Source of the DNA: Peptococcaceae bacterium
GTDB taxonomy: Bacteria; Bacillota; Dehalobacteriia; UBA4068; JAAVYR01
Assembly (NCBI GenBank): GCA_022791255.1
Contig: JAAVYR010000018.1
Location: 186,001-250,000 of the forward strand
Direction: 5' to 3'
DNA length: 64,000 nucleotides
A model generated the notes under the pieces. That model worked only from the letters and a program-made list of their open reading frames with translations. It was not told where the DNA came from and did not search any database. The position numbers and the translations under genes are program-made. Positions 8,282-17,678 of the stretch are shown here, in pieces. Numbering within the stretch: position 1 is the first letter of the stretch; each line of letters starts with the position of its first letter.

Positions 8282-9580
8282 ATGATATCCAGATATTCGC
8301 TGCCGGAAATGGAACAGGTATGGACCAATGAAAATCGCTTCCGTAAAATGCTGGAAGTAGAAATCCGTGCTTGTGAAGCCATGAACCAGCTGGGTCTTAT
8401 TCCAAATGATGCCTTAAAGGACATCCAAGAAAAAGCAGATTTTAATATTGACCGTATTAATGAAATCGAAGCAGTGATTAAACACGATACGGTGGCTTTT
8501 CTTACTTGTGTGGGTGAGTATGTGGGGGACGCTTCTAAATATATCCACATGGGGATGACTTCCACTGATGTGGTTGATACGGCTTTTTGCTGTCAGATGA
8601 AAGAGTCTATGGATATTCTCTTAGCAAAAGCAAAGGCTTTAAGAGAGGTCTTAGCAGGGCTTGCCGTACAATATAAAGATACTTTGATGATGGGACGGAC
8701 CCATGGCATTCATGCTGAGCCCATGACCTTTGGCCTAAAAATGGGGTTGTGGACATTGGAAATGGATCGCAACATTGCTCGTATGGAACGGGCTAGAGAA
8801 ATCATTGCTGTCGGGAAAATCTCAGGGGCGGTAGGTACTTTCGCTAATATTAGTCCCAAAGTGGAAGAATATGTTTGCGAAAAAATGGGGTTAAAACCAG
8901 CCGAAATCTCTACCCAAGTCATCCAGCGGGACCGTCATGCAGAGTTTATGAGTACTCTTGCTATTGTAGGTTGTTCTTTGGATAAATTTGCCATTGAAAT
9001 TCGTAATCTGCAGCGGACAGATATTGGGGAGGTCTGTGAGCCTTTTACCAAAGGGCAAAAGGGGTCTTCTGCCATGCCGCATAAGAAAAATCCTATTGCA
9101 TGTGAGCGCATCAGCGGTCTTTCTCGGGTATTGCGGGGTAATGCAGTGGCAGCCATGGAGGATGTGGCCCTCTGGCATGAACGAGACATTAGCCATTCCT
9201 CTGTAGAACGGATGATTATCCCGGATAGCTGCGGTATCTTAAACTATATGCTGCATCTGTTTACCGGCATCATGAAGGATGTGGTGGTGTTCCCAGCTAC
9301 CATGCGACAAAATGTAGAAAAGACTTTAGGTTTGGTCTTTTCTCAACAGGTGCTTTTGGCGTTGGTTAATAAAGGGTTGCTTCGAGAAACGGCTTATGCA
9401 TGGGTGCAAAGAAATGCCTTAAAAGCCTGGGACGATAAGACGCCGTTTATGGATTTAATCTTAGCAGATGAAGATATTCGCGGTGCTTTAACAGAAACAG
9501 AAATAAAAGAGATTTTCAATTATGATTATCATGTAAAAAACATTGATTATATTTTCCGGCGGGCAGGGTTAATCGAATAA
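8282..9580 (+). CDS. purB: Adenylosuccinate lyase
   Basis: Cleaves SAICAR to AICAR and adenylosuccinate to AMP, acting twice in purine synthesis. It is 432 aa, as expected. The fumarase/aspartase superfamily signature GSSAMPHKKNPIACERI carries the mobile catalytic serine loop, and MGMTSTDVVDTA and GRTHGIHAEP provide the other conserved regions with the catalytic His. It lies 18 bases after purE with an AAAGGGAT site, so it is in the same operon. Confidence 0.97.
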   Translation: MISRYSLPEMEQVWTNENRFRKMLEVEIRACEAMNQLGLIPNDALKDIQEKADFNIDRINEIEAVIKHDTVAFLTCVGEYVGDASKYIHMGMTSTDVVDTAFCCQMKESMDILLAKAKALREVLAGLAVQYKDTLMMGRTHGIHAEPMTFGLKMGLWTLEMDRNIARMERAREIIAVGKISGAVGTFANISPKVEEYVCEKMGLKPAEISTQVIQRDRHAEFMSTLAIVGCSLDKFAIEIRNLQRTDIGEVCEPFTKGQKGSSAMPHKKNPIACERISGLSRVLRGNAVAAMEDVALWHERDISHSSVERMIIPDSCGILNYMLHLFTGIMKDVVVFPATMRQNVEKTLGLVFSQQVLLALVNKGLLRETAYAWVQRNALKAWDDKTPFMDLILADEDIRGALTETEIKEIFNYDYHVKNIDYIFRRAGLIE

Positions 9581-9640
9581 GGGTTTTACACATTGTTGTT
9601 TTACGATAAAGTAAATCTTATGTGAGAAGGGAATGGTATC

Positions 9641-11086
9641 ATGAGCTCTTTCAATCAAGAAAATTGTGTATCTTGCGGTCATCACTGTACAAGTTGTCAA
9701 GCGGCTTTTGCAGACGATAAGGTAAAAGATGAATGCGGTGTGTTTGGCATTTATGCGCCGGGGGTAGATGTGGCGCAGATTTGCTACTTTGCACTTTATG
9801 CCTTGCAGCATAGAGGCCAAGAAAGCACTGGTATTGCTACCTTTGATGGTGATGATTTCTATGTAGAGAAAGACTCCGGTTTGGTTTCTGAAATCTTTGA
9901 TATAGAGAACTTGCATCGCCTGAAAGGTGATATTGCTCTTGCCCATTGTCGGTATGGTGGGCGAAATAAGAAAATCAGCAATGATAATATCATCAATGCG
10001 CTTCCTATGTCTTTCAACTACTATCATGGAGAAATTGCCCTCTCTTATAACGGCGCCTTGGTTAATAAAGACGCTTTGTGGCAGCAATTAACAGAAAATG
10101 GTGCTGTATTTCAAACGGAGTCAGACTGTGAGATTATTGCCAGCCTCTTAGCCAAACATAGCAAAGAAGCTTTGGTTGATAGCTTTGCCAAAACTATGGG
10201 TGAATTAAAAGGTGCCTATGCTCTTGTTGCTATGATGAAAGATAAGCTGATTGGTGTCCGCGACCCTCATGGTATTCGTCCTCTTACCATTGGGAAGCTG
10301 GGGGAACATTATTTGCTCTCTTCCGAAAGCTGTGCCTTTGATGCAGTTGGTGCAGAAACTATCCGTGATGTTCGCCCTGGTGAAATTGTTGTTATCGACA
10401 AAGACGGTTTGCATACTTATCAGATTTTTGATGAACAACCAAACTTCTGTATTTTTGAACATGTATATATTGCTCGTCCGGACTCTGTCTTTGACGGGCA
10501 AAGCGTCAGCGAAGTAAGACGGAGAATGGGGCAAATCTTAGCGGAAGAAGCAAAGATTGATGCTGATATCGTTATCCCGGTTCCAGACTCGGGGACTGCT
10601 TGTGCGCTTGGTTATGCAGAAGGTTCTGGTTTGCCTTTTAGAATGGGGCTCTTAAAGAACCGTTATATTGGCAGAACTTTTATTCAACCTACTCAAGAAA
10701 TGCGGGAACGGAGCGTACATATTAAGCTAAATCCAATCCGTGCCACTTTAGAGGGGCAACGGGTTATCATGGTAGATGACTCTGTAGTAAGAGGTACCAC
10801 CTCCAAGCAAATCGTGGAAATGGTGCGTAATGCTGGTGCCAAAGAAGTCCATTTGGTATTAAGCTGCCCACCAGTAAAATTCGGTTGTCCTTATGGTATT
10901 GATACTGCTTCTGGTCAGCTCATTGCTGTGACGCACACTGTAGAACAAATTAGCGAGTATATCGGCGCAGACAGTGTTCACTTCTTATCCCAAGAAGGGA
11001 TGCTGAGAGCTACTGGATTAAAACCGGAAGACTTCTGTGTAGCTTGTTTTGACGGCAATTATATTGTAGACCCAGAAGGCAAATAA
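9641..11086 (+). CDS. purF: Amidophosphoribosyltransferase with a Cys-rich propeptide
   Basis: First committed step of purine synthesis: PRPP plus glutamine gives phosphoribosylamine. It has an N-terminal Ntn glutaminase domain starting at the nucleophile Cys32 (ECGVFGI) and a phosphoribosyltransferase domain with the PRPP loop VIMVDDSVVRGTTS. The C-terminal Cys pair in FCVACFDGNY matches the Fe-S ligands of Bacillus-type PurF. The propeptide to be removed is 31 residues and contains four cysteines, C9-x2-C12-x3-C16-x2-C19, whereas the Bacillus subtilis propeptide is about 11 residues and has no such cluster. The start ATG at 9641 has AGAAGGGA upstream, so the extension is likely translated. 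Confidence 0.96.
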   Translation: MSSFNQENCVSCGHHCTSCQAAFADDKVKDECGVFGIYAPGVDVAQICYFALYALQHRGQESTGIATFDGDDFYVEKDSGLVSEIFDIENLHRLKGDIALAHCRYGGRNKKISNDNIINALPMSFNYYHGEIALSYNGALVNKDALWQQLTENGAVFQTESDCEIIASLLAKHSKEALVDSFAKTMGELKGAYALVAMMKDKLIGVRDPHGIRPLTIGKLGEHYLLSSESCAFDAVGAETIRDVRPGEIVVIDKDGLHTYQIFDEQPNFCIFEHVYIARPDSVFDGQSVSEVRRRMGQILAEEAKIDADIVIPVPDSGTACALGYAEGSGLPFRMGLLKNRYIGRTFIQPTQEMRERSVHIKLNPIRATLEGQRVIMVDDSVVRGTTSKQIVEMVRNAGAKEVHLVLSCPPVKFGCPYGIDTASGQLIAVTHTVEQISEYIGADSVHFLSQEGMLRATGLKPEDFCVACFDGNYIVDPEGK

Positions 11087-11157
11087 GAAGGTAAATGGAA
11101 AAATTTGTCTAATATCTAAAGTAAGCGACAAATGAGGAAAATAAAAGGAGATTGGAT

Positions 11158-12174
11158 ATGGCAATCACATATAAAGACGCAGGGGTAGATATCACTGCTG
11201 GCAACGAAGCCGTAGAAAAAATGAAAGCCCATGTAAAAAGAACCTTTCGCCCGGAAGTGCTGACAGACTTAGGTAGTTTTGCCGGTCTTTTTGCGCTGGA
11301 TACGAAGAAATATCAGCAGCCGGTGCTCATCTCTGGTACAGATGGTGTGGGTACCAAACTCAAAGTAGCCATGCTGACTGATAAACATGATACCATTGGT
11401 ATTGACGCGGTGGCTATGTGCGTCAATGATATTTTAGTCCAAGGGGCAGAGCCACTCTTTTTCTTGGATTATATTGCGGTAGGTAAGTTATTCCCTGACC
11501 GCGTAGCTGATATTGTGAAAGGTGTAGCGGAGGGTTGTATTCAATCCAACTGTTCCTTGATTGGTGGAGAGACGGCAGAAATGCCTGGCTTCTATGGAGA
11601 AGACGAATACGATATCGCCGGCTTTGCCGTAGGGGTAGCTGACAAAGATAAAATCATTACCGGAGCAAAGGTAGCCAAAGGTGATGTCCTATTGGGCTTA
11701 AAGTCTACCGGTATCCACTCCAATGGTTTTTCTCTGGCTAGAAAAGTGTTCTTTGAAGTAGGAGGCCTTTCCATTGAAGATTTTGTGTCGGAGCTGGGCA
11801 TGACTGTAGGAGAAGCAATGCTGGTGCCTACTAAAATCTATGTAAAAGATGTACTGCCTGTTATCGAGCAAGTAGATATTCACGGCATGGCTCATATTAC
11901 TGGTGGCGGGTTAATCGAAAATTTACCGCGGGTATTTGGCAAAAACTTAAATGCGGTTATTAACACTGCTAGCTGGGAAGTGCCGGCTGTATTTAAATTC
12001 ATGCAAAAAACAGCTGACATTGCAGCAGAAGAAATGTTCCGCGTCTTTAATATGGGTGTAGGGTTTGTGATGATCGTAGCACCAGAAGATGTAGCAAAAG
12101 TACAAGCTATCTGTCCAGAAGCCTTTGTCATGGGTGAAATGACAGAAGGCAGTGGCATTGTAGAATTTAAATAA
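11158..12174 (+). CDS. purM: Phosphoribosylformylglycinamidine cyclo-ligase (AIR synthetase)
   Basis: Closes the imidazole ring, FGAM to AIR, using ATP. The ATG at 11158 is preceded by AAAGGAG at a 7-base spacing; a TTG two codons upstream is less likely. It is 338 aa. Conserved PurM stretches are SGTDGVGTKLKVA, DAVAMCVNDILVQGAEPLFF, GGETAEMPGFY and GLKSTGIHSNGFSLAR. It follows purF by about 70 bases without a terminator, so it shares the operon. Confidence 0.97.
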   Translation: MAITYKDAGVDITAGNEAVEKMKAHVKRTFRPEVLTDLGSFAGLFALDTKKYQQPVLISGTDGVGTKLKVAMLTDKHDTIGIDAVAMCVNDILVQGAEPLFFLDYIAVGKLFPDRVADIVKGVAEGCIQSNCSLIGGETAEMPGFYGEDEYDIAGFAVGVADKDKIITGAKVAKGDVLLGLKSTGIHSNGFSLARKVFFEVGGLSIEDFVSELGMTVGEAMLVPTKIYVKDVLPVIEQVDIHGMAHITGGGLIENLPRVFGKNLNAVINTASWEVPAVFKFMQKTADIAAEEMFRVFNMGVGFVMIVAPEDVAKVQAICPEAFVMGEMTEGSGIVEFK

Positions 12175-12246
12175 GAAAAAGAAAACTGGTAGTTTCGCAA
12201 TGAGAAAAAGGGCTATCAGTTTCTTTTGTGCAGAGGAGGCATTATC

Positions 12247-12855
12247 GTGCGGTTGCAATTAGGTGTGCTGGCGTCTGGCAATGGCAGCAATTTACAGGCT
12301 ATTATCGACGCCATTGAGGCGGGAAAATTAAATGCAGATATTCATGTGGTCCTTAGCGACAAGCCAGAAGCTTATGCTTTAGCGCGGGCAGAGAAGCATA
12401 AAATTCCTTGTCTTCCCATGCATCCGTCTAATTATCAGACACGGGAAGATTTTGATAGCGCTATGGCAGAATTGCTAGAGGATTTTAATGTGGATTTTTT
12501 GGTGCTAGCTGGTTATATGCGCATTGTTACCAAAGAGCTTTTGAAGAAATTCCGCAAACGAGTTATCAATATCCATCCGGCATTGCTGCCTTCTTTTCCA
12601 GGACTCCATGGGCAGCGACAGGCTGTGGAATATGGGGTAAAGTATAGTGGATGTACCGTTCATTTTGTAGATGAGGGGCTAGACTCCGGTCCTATTATTG
12701 CCCAACGGGTGGTGCCGGTCCTGGATGATGACACGGAAGAAACACTGGCAGCTCGCATCTTAGAACAGGAACATCAGGTATTACCGGAAGTGCTGCAGTG
12801 GATATCCGAAGGACGAGTCCATGTAGATGGCAGAAAAGTGACCATAGATAAGTAA
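12247..12855 (+). CDS. purN: Phosphoribosylglycinamide formyltransferase (folate-dependent)
   Basis: Transfers a formyl group from 10-formyl-THF to GAR. A GTG start at 12247 is chosen because AGAGGAGG lies 7 bases upstream and gives the usual N-terminus ([18 protein letters not shown]). It is 202 aa. The active-site block [19 protein letters not shown], and the Asp of [11 protein letters not shown], are intact. It sits between purM and purH in the operon. Confidence 0.96.
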   Translation: MRLQLGVLASGNGSNLQAIIDAIEAGKLNADIHVVLSDKPEAYALARAEKHKIPCLPMHPSNYQTREDFDSAMAELLEDFNVDFLVLAGYMRIVTKELLKKFRKRVINIHPALLPSFPGLHGQRQAVEYGVKYSGCTVHFVDEGLDSGPIIAQRVVPVLDDDTEETLAARILEQEHQVLPEVLQWISEGRVHVDGRKVTIDK

Positions 12856-12877
12856 GAAGATGGGAGAGGATAGAGAA

Positions 12878-14419
12878 ATGAAAAAAAGAGCAATCATCAG
12901 CGTATCAGATAAAACGGGTGTAGTAGATTTTGCCAGAGAATTAGCTGCTTTGGGCTATGAAATCGTTTCTACTGGCGGTACCTTTAAGACCATTCAAGAG
13001 GCAGGTATTCCGGCGACTTATGTAACGGAAGTAACAGGCTTTCCGGAAATTTTAGGTGGTCGTGTGAAGACCCTCCATCCTTTTGTACACGGGGGCATTC
13101 TTGCTATGCGCACACCGGAACACTTATCTCAATTAGATGATTTAAGCATTGTCCCGATTGACCTGGTAGTTGTTAATCTTTATCCTTTCCGCGCGACCAT
13201 TGCGCGTCCAGATGTAACGCTGGCTGATGCCATCGAAAATATCGACATCGGCGGACCGACCATGGTGCGGGCTGCTGCCAAAAACAATAAATATGTAGCC
13301 ATCGTGGTAAACCCAGAACGGTATGGCATGGTTATCGATATGTTAAAAACACAAGGAGAAATCGATGAAAAGACCAGACTGGAACTGGCCGCAGAAGCCT
13401 TTACCCACACGGCGGAATACGATAGCTTCATCTCAAACTATTTGAAAGAGCAAACTGGCTTTGGTGAAAAATTCCCTGAAACAGCTATCCTTGCTGGAGA
13501 AAAAATCCAGGATATGCGTTACGGGGAAAACCCTCATCAAGGGGCGGCCTTTTATCGCAGCTTGGGTGCGAAGGGCGTCTGTGTAGCGACTGCTAAACAA
13601 CTCCATGGCAAAGAGCTCTCCTATAATAACATTGTAGATTTAAATGCTGCACTGGAATTGGTAAAAGAATTTACCCAGCCTGCCGCTGTAGTAATTAAAC
13701 ATACCAATCCATGTGGGACAAGTATTGGTACTGATATTTGCGACGCTTATAAGAAAGCCTATGCCTGTGACTCTGTCTCTGCCTTTGGCGGTATTGTAGG
13801 AGTAAATCGTATGGTAGACGCGGCTACTGCTACAGAAATGAGCAAGACCTTCTTAGAAGCTGTCATTGCACCGAGCTTTGCACCAGAAGCATTAGAAATT
13901 CTCACGAAAAAAGCCAATATTCGCTTGTTGGAAACAGGGGAATTTAGCGGTAACAGCTATAATGGTCTAGATGTGAAGCGTGTAAACGGTGGCTTCCTGT
14001 TGCAGGATGCTGATAACGAAGCAGAAGATAGCACTACCTGGCAGGTAGTGACAGATATCCAACCAACACCAGAGCAAATGGAAGAACTAGGCTTTGCATG
14101 GCGGGTGGTAAAACATGTGAAATCCAATGCCATTGTTGTTGCTAAGGATAAGCAGGCTATCGGTGTTGGCGCTGGGCAAATGAACCGGGTTGGTTCTGCC
14201 AATATTGCCTTTGCCCAAGCTGGTGAAAAGGCCAATGGTGCAGTCCTTGCTTCTGACGCATTCTTTCCTTTCCGTGATACCATTGACCAAGCGGCAAAAG
14301 CTGGTATTAAGGCAATTGTACAGCCGGGGGGCTCTATCCGGGATGAAGAGTCTATCCAGGCAGCTAACGAACATGGTATTGCTATGATATTTACCGGCAC
14401 CAGACATTTTAGACATTAA
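12878..14419 (+). CDS. purH: Bifunctional AICAR transformylase / IMP cyclohydrolase
   Basis: Carries out the last two steps to IMP. The ATG at 12878 follows GGGAGAGGA and starts [14 protein letters not shown]; an ATG 18 bases earlier overlaps that ribosome site and is not preferred. The N-terminal MGS-like IMP cyclohydrolase domain ([25 protein letters not shown]) is followed by the transformylase domain with LRYGENPHQ-type [23 protein letters not shown] and SDAFFPFRD. It is 513 aa, full length. Confidence 0.97.
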   Translation: MKKRAIISVSDKTGVVDFARELAALGYEIVSTGGTFKTIQEAGIPATYVTEVTGFPEILGGRVKTLHPFVHGGILAMRTPEHLSQLDDLSIVPIDLVVVNLYPFRATIARPDVTLADAIENIDIGGPTMVRAAAKNNKYVAIVVNPERYGMVIDMLKTQGEIDEKTRLELAAEAFTHTAEYDSFISNYLKEQTGFGEKFPETAILAGEKIQDMRYGENPHQGAAFYRSLGAKGVCVATAKQLHGKELSYNNIVDLNAALELVKEFTQPAAVVIKHTNPCGTSIGTDICDAYKKAYACDSVSAFGGIVGVNRMVDAATATEMSKTFLEAVIAPSFAPEALEILTKKANIRLLETGEFSGNSYNGLDVKRVNGGFLLQDADNEAEDSTTWQVVTDIQPTPEQMEELGFAWRVVKHVKSNAIVVAKDKQAIGVGAGQMNRVGSANIAFAQAGEKANGAVLASDAFFPFRDTIDQAAKAGIKAIVQPGGSIRDEESIQAANEHGIAMIFTGTRHFRH

Positions 14420-14459
14420 AAGTAAAAGCAGAGAGGCGTTTTGCCTTTAGGAGGAGAAT

Positions 14460-15731
14460 ATGAAGGTATTGGTCGTAGGCGGCGGCGGCAGAGAACATGC
14501 TCTTGTGTGGAAGCTAGCCCAAAGCCCTAAAGTAGAAAAAATTTATTGTGCGCCTGGTAATGCAGGAACTGCAGCCATTGCTGAAAATATTTCAGTAGCG
14601 GCTGATGATGTAGAAAATCTTTTAGCCTTTGCCATGGTAAATTCTATTGATTTGACTGTGGTAGGGCCAGAAGCACCGCTCATGGAAGGCATTGCTGACC
14701 GTTTCCAATCTGCAGGATTAAAAATCTTTGCGCCCAGTAAGCGAGCGGCAGCTATCGAAGGGTCTAAAGCATTATCTAAAGACTTGATGGCAAAATACAA
14801 TATCCCGACTGCAAAATATGCAACCTTTACAGAAGCAGCAGAAGCCATTGCTTGTATCAAAGAGTGGGGTGCGCCCATTGTCGTGAAAGCGGATGGCCTA
14901 GCAGCAGGAAAAGGCGTTGTCGTTGCCTTTGACGAAGAGACGGCAATCCAAGCGGTAAAAGATATCATGGATGATCATCTCTTTGGTGATGCTGGAAGCG
15001 TTGTAGTGATAGAAGAGTATTTGAGCGGCGAAGAAGTCAGCATTCTAGCGTTTACTGATGGCTTTACGGTGGTACCAATGGTCAGCGCTCAAGACCATAA
15101 GCGGGTGTTTGATGGCGATGAAGGTCCGAATACTGGCGGTATGGGGGCTTATTCTCCTGCTCCTATTTATACAGACGCCTTAGCGGAAGAAGTGCAGAGA
15201 ACCATTTTGCAGCCAACTATTGACGCGCTCCGGGCAGAAGGCAGATTGTACCAAGGCGTAATCTATGCCGGGCTGATGGTGACAGCAGATGGTCCCAAAG
15301 TATTAGAATATAACGCTCGTTTTGGCGACCCGGAAACCCAGCCGATTATGATGCGGCTAAAGACTGATTTAGTAGAGATTATTGAGGCTATCTTAGATGG
15401 TAAACTGCAGTCTATGGACATTCAGTGGTATGGAGAACCTGCTGTTTGTGTAGTGATGGTAGCTGGCGGTTATCCAGGGAAATACGCTAAGGGCGAGGAA
15501 ATCCTGGGTCTTGCTGGGCTAGATGATGAAAAGACGACCGTATTCCATGCGGGGACTGCCCTCAAAAATGAGAAGATTGTTACTGCTGGCGGCAGAGTGC
15601 TGGGGGTAACGACTCGAGCTGCAACTATTGCAGAAGCTATTCGAGCTGCTTATGAAGCAGTTGGTAAGATTTCTTTTAAAGATGCATTTTATCGTAAAGA
15701 TATTGGTCATCGGGCGTTAAACAGAAAATAG
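14460..15731 (+). CDS. purD: Phosphoribosylamine--glycine ligase
   Basis: ATP-grasp enzyme that joins phosphoribosylamine with glycine to give GAR. It is 423 aa. It has the N-terminal motif MKVLVVGGGGREHALVWKLA, the ATP-grasp loop VKADGLAAGKGVVVA, and the metal/ATP segment EYNARFGDPETQPIM. A GGAGGAG site precedes the start. It is the last recognised purine enzyme of the operon. Confidence 0.97.
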   Translation: MKVLVVGGGGREHALVWKLAQSPKVEKIYCAPGNAGTAAIAENISVAADDVENLLAFAMVNSIDLTVVGPEAPLMEGIADRFQSAGLKIFAPSKRAAAIEGSKALSKDLMAKYNIPTAKYATFTEAAEAIACIKEWGAPIVVKADGLAAGKGVVVAFDEETAIQAVKDIMDDHLFGDAGSVVVIEEYLSGEEVSILAFTDGFTVVPMVSAQDHKRVFDGDEGPNTGGMGAYSPAPIYTDALAEEVQRTILQPTIDALRAEGRLYQGVIYAGLMVTADGPKVLEYNARFGDPETQPIMMRLKTDLVEIIEAILDGKLQSMDIQWYGEPAVCVVMVAGGYPGKYAKGEEILGLAGLDDEKTTVFHAGTALKNEKIVTAGGRVLGVTTRAATIAEAIRAAYEAVGKISFKDAFYRKDIGHRALNRK

Positions 15732-15755
15732 TCATTGGGAAAGGCGGCGGACCAT

Positions 15756-15962
15756 ATGAGTAAATATGAGCCGTTATGGATTTATTTACAGACGCAAAAT
15801 CAAGATGATTATTTATTGACCTATGGGGATATCAAAAGGATTTTAGGCTTTTCCATAGACCATTCTTTTTTGACTTACAAAAAAGAAGCAGGAGACTATG
15901 GCTATGGTGTGGGGAAAATCTCCATGAAAGAGAAGACAGTCTCTTTTTATAAAATAAAATAG
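15756..15962 (+). CDS. Small conserved hypothetical protein (DUF7662-like)
   Basis: A 68-aa protein starting at the ATG at 15756 (MSKYEPLWIYLQTQ), preceded by AAAGGCGG. It begins 25 bases after purD and ends just before the operon terminator, so it is co-transcribed with the purine genes. No membrane segment or signal is visible. The layout (KYEPLWIYL, then a YGDIKRILGF helix, then conserved aromatic positions) resembles small DNA-associated hypothetical proteins grouped as DUF7662. That assignment is from memory of the family and is tentative. Function unknown. Confidence 0.6.
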   Translation: MSKYEPLWIYLQTQNQDDYLLTYGDIKRILGFSIDHSFLTYKKEAGDYGYGVGKISMKEKTVSFYKIK

Positions 15963-15977
15963 TAAATTGATGATGAT

Positions 15978-16012
15978 AAAAAGCAACCAGGCGAAAGCTT
16001 GGTTGCTTTTTT
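15978..16012 (+). terminator. Intrinsic terminator of the purine operon
   Basis: A long stem (AAAAGCAACCA-GC paired with GC-TTGGTTGCTTTT, one G-U pair) with a GAAA loop and T-run follows the last small gene. Confidence 0.88.
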
Positions 16013-16056
16013 GTATTTGAGATTTACCAGAATGGAAAATGCAGATGTTAATCAGG

Positions 16057-16085
16057 GTATAAAAAGGGAAAATTTTTTCATAATA
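16057..16085 (+). promoter_or_regulatory. Predicted sigma-G (forespore) promoter of the gerA operon
   Basis: GTATA (16057-16061), a 17-base spacer and CATAATA (16079-16085) match the sigma-G/sigma-F consensus GHATR-N17-CATNHTA. It lies about 45 bases before the gerAA start. Germinant receptor operons in Bacillus are sigma-G controlled, which fits. The match is read by eye. Confidence 0.55.
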
Positions 16086-16129
16086 AGATTATAGGTGTGG
16101 AAAAAAGATGGAATATAAGAGGAATTGCT

Positions 16130-17662
16130 ATGGGAATAGAATTTGTGGCAGAAAAAGAAAGAAAAGTTTTTTCTGCTTTACAACAGAATATTGATTATCT
16201 GCAACATACCTGGAAGGAAAATACCGATGTTGTTTTTCGGGAATTTTATTTGGCAGGTAATCAAGGGAAAAAGGCGGTTCTTGTTTTTGTTGATGGCTTG
16301 GTAGATAAAAAAATCTTAAATGATAATGTGCTGACTCCTCTGATGCTCTATCGGGAAGAGAAAATTACGGATAGTGTTTCCTTTATCAAGGACTATATTT
16401 TAACAGTCAATAGTGTAAAAGAAGCAACAGAGCTGCAAAAGATAGTAGAAGGCGTTATGAGCGGGGCTGCCTATATTTTCGTTGATGGTTGTGCTGCAGG
16501 ACTGGAGCTGGATATTCGGGATTGGAGTGCTCGTTCTGTCGGGGAGCCTGGCACAGAAATTACCATTCGTGGGCCCCAGGAAGGCTTTGTAGAGACCCTA
16601 AAAGTAAATTTATCTCTGTTGCGGCGAAAAATCCGCCATCCTGACCTGAAAATGGAAATGGTAAAAGTGGGAGAATACACGCAGACAGATATTGCTATTG
16701 TTTATATCGAAAGTATTTGTGATGCTGGATTAGTAGAGGAAGTGCGAAGACGGATAGCTTCTATCAAGGTAGACGCCATCTTAGACTCTGGCTATGTGGA
16801 ACAATATATAGAGGATGCGCCTCATTCTATTTTTCCTACTGTAGGGAATACGGAACGACCGGATAAGGTTAGTGCTAAGTTATTAGAGGGACGAGTGGCT
16901 ATCTTTGTAGATGGTTCGCCGGTTGTGCTGACGGTACCGTTACTATTACCAGAATTATTTCAAAGTGTGGAAGACTATTATTCCCGTCCTTTTTATGCTA
17001 GCTTCATTCGGCTTTTGCGGTATCTGGCTTTTTTCTTTTCCATTTATGGTCCAGCGCTATATATTGTCGTTAGTTCTTTTCATCAAGAATTATTACCGGT
17101 GCAGTTGTTTGCGGTTATCTTAGCAACCGAAGGGACAGTGCCTTTTTCTTCCTCAGTAAGTATTTTTTATGCTAATCTTTTAAATGAATTATTGCGGGAG
17201 GCAGGACTAAGGCTGCCGAAGTCGGTAGGGCAGGCTATCGGTATTGTCGGTGGGATTGTACTGGGGGATGCGGCCATTTCTACTGGGATTATCAGTGCGC
17301 CAGTCGTTATTGTTATGGCCATTACGATGATTTGCACATTCATTGTTAATCCACTTCTGGATGTATCCAGTCTTTTGCGGTTAGTATTTATTATCATCAG
17401 TAGCATGATGGGGGCTTTTGGTCTAATGGCGGCATCTGTTGTGTTATTATTTCATTTGGTGTCGCTAAGGTCTTTTGGTGTGCCATATCTTTCCCCTATT
17501 GCACCAATATCCCGCGGCTTATTAAAGGATACTTTTGTCAGAATGCCTTTATGGAAGCACGATAAGCGTCCTGGCGGGTTTCATATCAAAAATATTGTGC
17601 GGGAAAAGAAACATCAGGAACCCTTACCACCTCATCAACTGCAGCAAGAAATAAAGAATTAA
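16130..17662 (+). CDS. gerAA: GerA-family spore germination protein, A subunit
   Basis: A subunit of a germinant receptor in the inner spore membrane. The ATG at 16130 is chosen for its AAGAGGAA site; an upstream GTG lacks one. It is 510 aa. The N-terminal cytoplasmic domain contains the GerA hallmark RSVGEPGTEITIRGPQEGF around residue 140 and VYIESICDAGLVEEV. It is followed by about five to six membrane helices from about residue 295 (YLAFFFSIYGPALYIVVSSF) and a charged C-terminal tail. First gene of an A-C-B-small ORF operon. Confidence 0.95.
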   Translation: MGIEFVAEKERKVFSALQQNIDYLQHTWKENTDVVFREFYLAGNQGKKAVLVFVDGLVDKKILNDNVLTPLMLYREEKITDSVSFIKDYILTVNSVKEATELQKIVEGVMSGAAYIFVDGCAAGLELDIRDWSARSVGEPGTEITIRGPQEGFVETLKVNLSLLRRKIRHPDLKMEMVKVGEYTQTDIAIVYIESICDAGLVEEVRRRIASIKVDAILDSGYVEQYIEDAPHSIFPTVGNTERPDKVSAKLLEGRVAIFVDGSPVVLTVPLLLPELFQSVEDYYSRPFYASFIRLLRYLAFFFSIYGPALYIVVSSFHQELLPVQLFAVILATEGTVPFSSSVSIFYANLLNELLREAGLRLPKSVGQAIGIVGGIVLGDAAISTGIISAPVVIVMAITMICTFIVNPLLDVSSLLRLVFIIISSMMGAFGLMAASVVLLFHLVSLRSFGVPYLSPIAPISRGLLKDTFVRMPLWKHDKRPGGFHIKNIVREKKHQEPLPPHQLQQEIKN

Positions 17663-17678
17663 GAAAAAGGGTAGAGCA

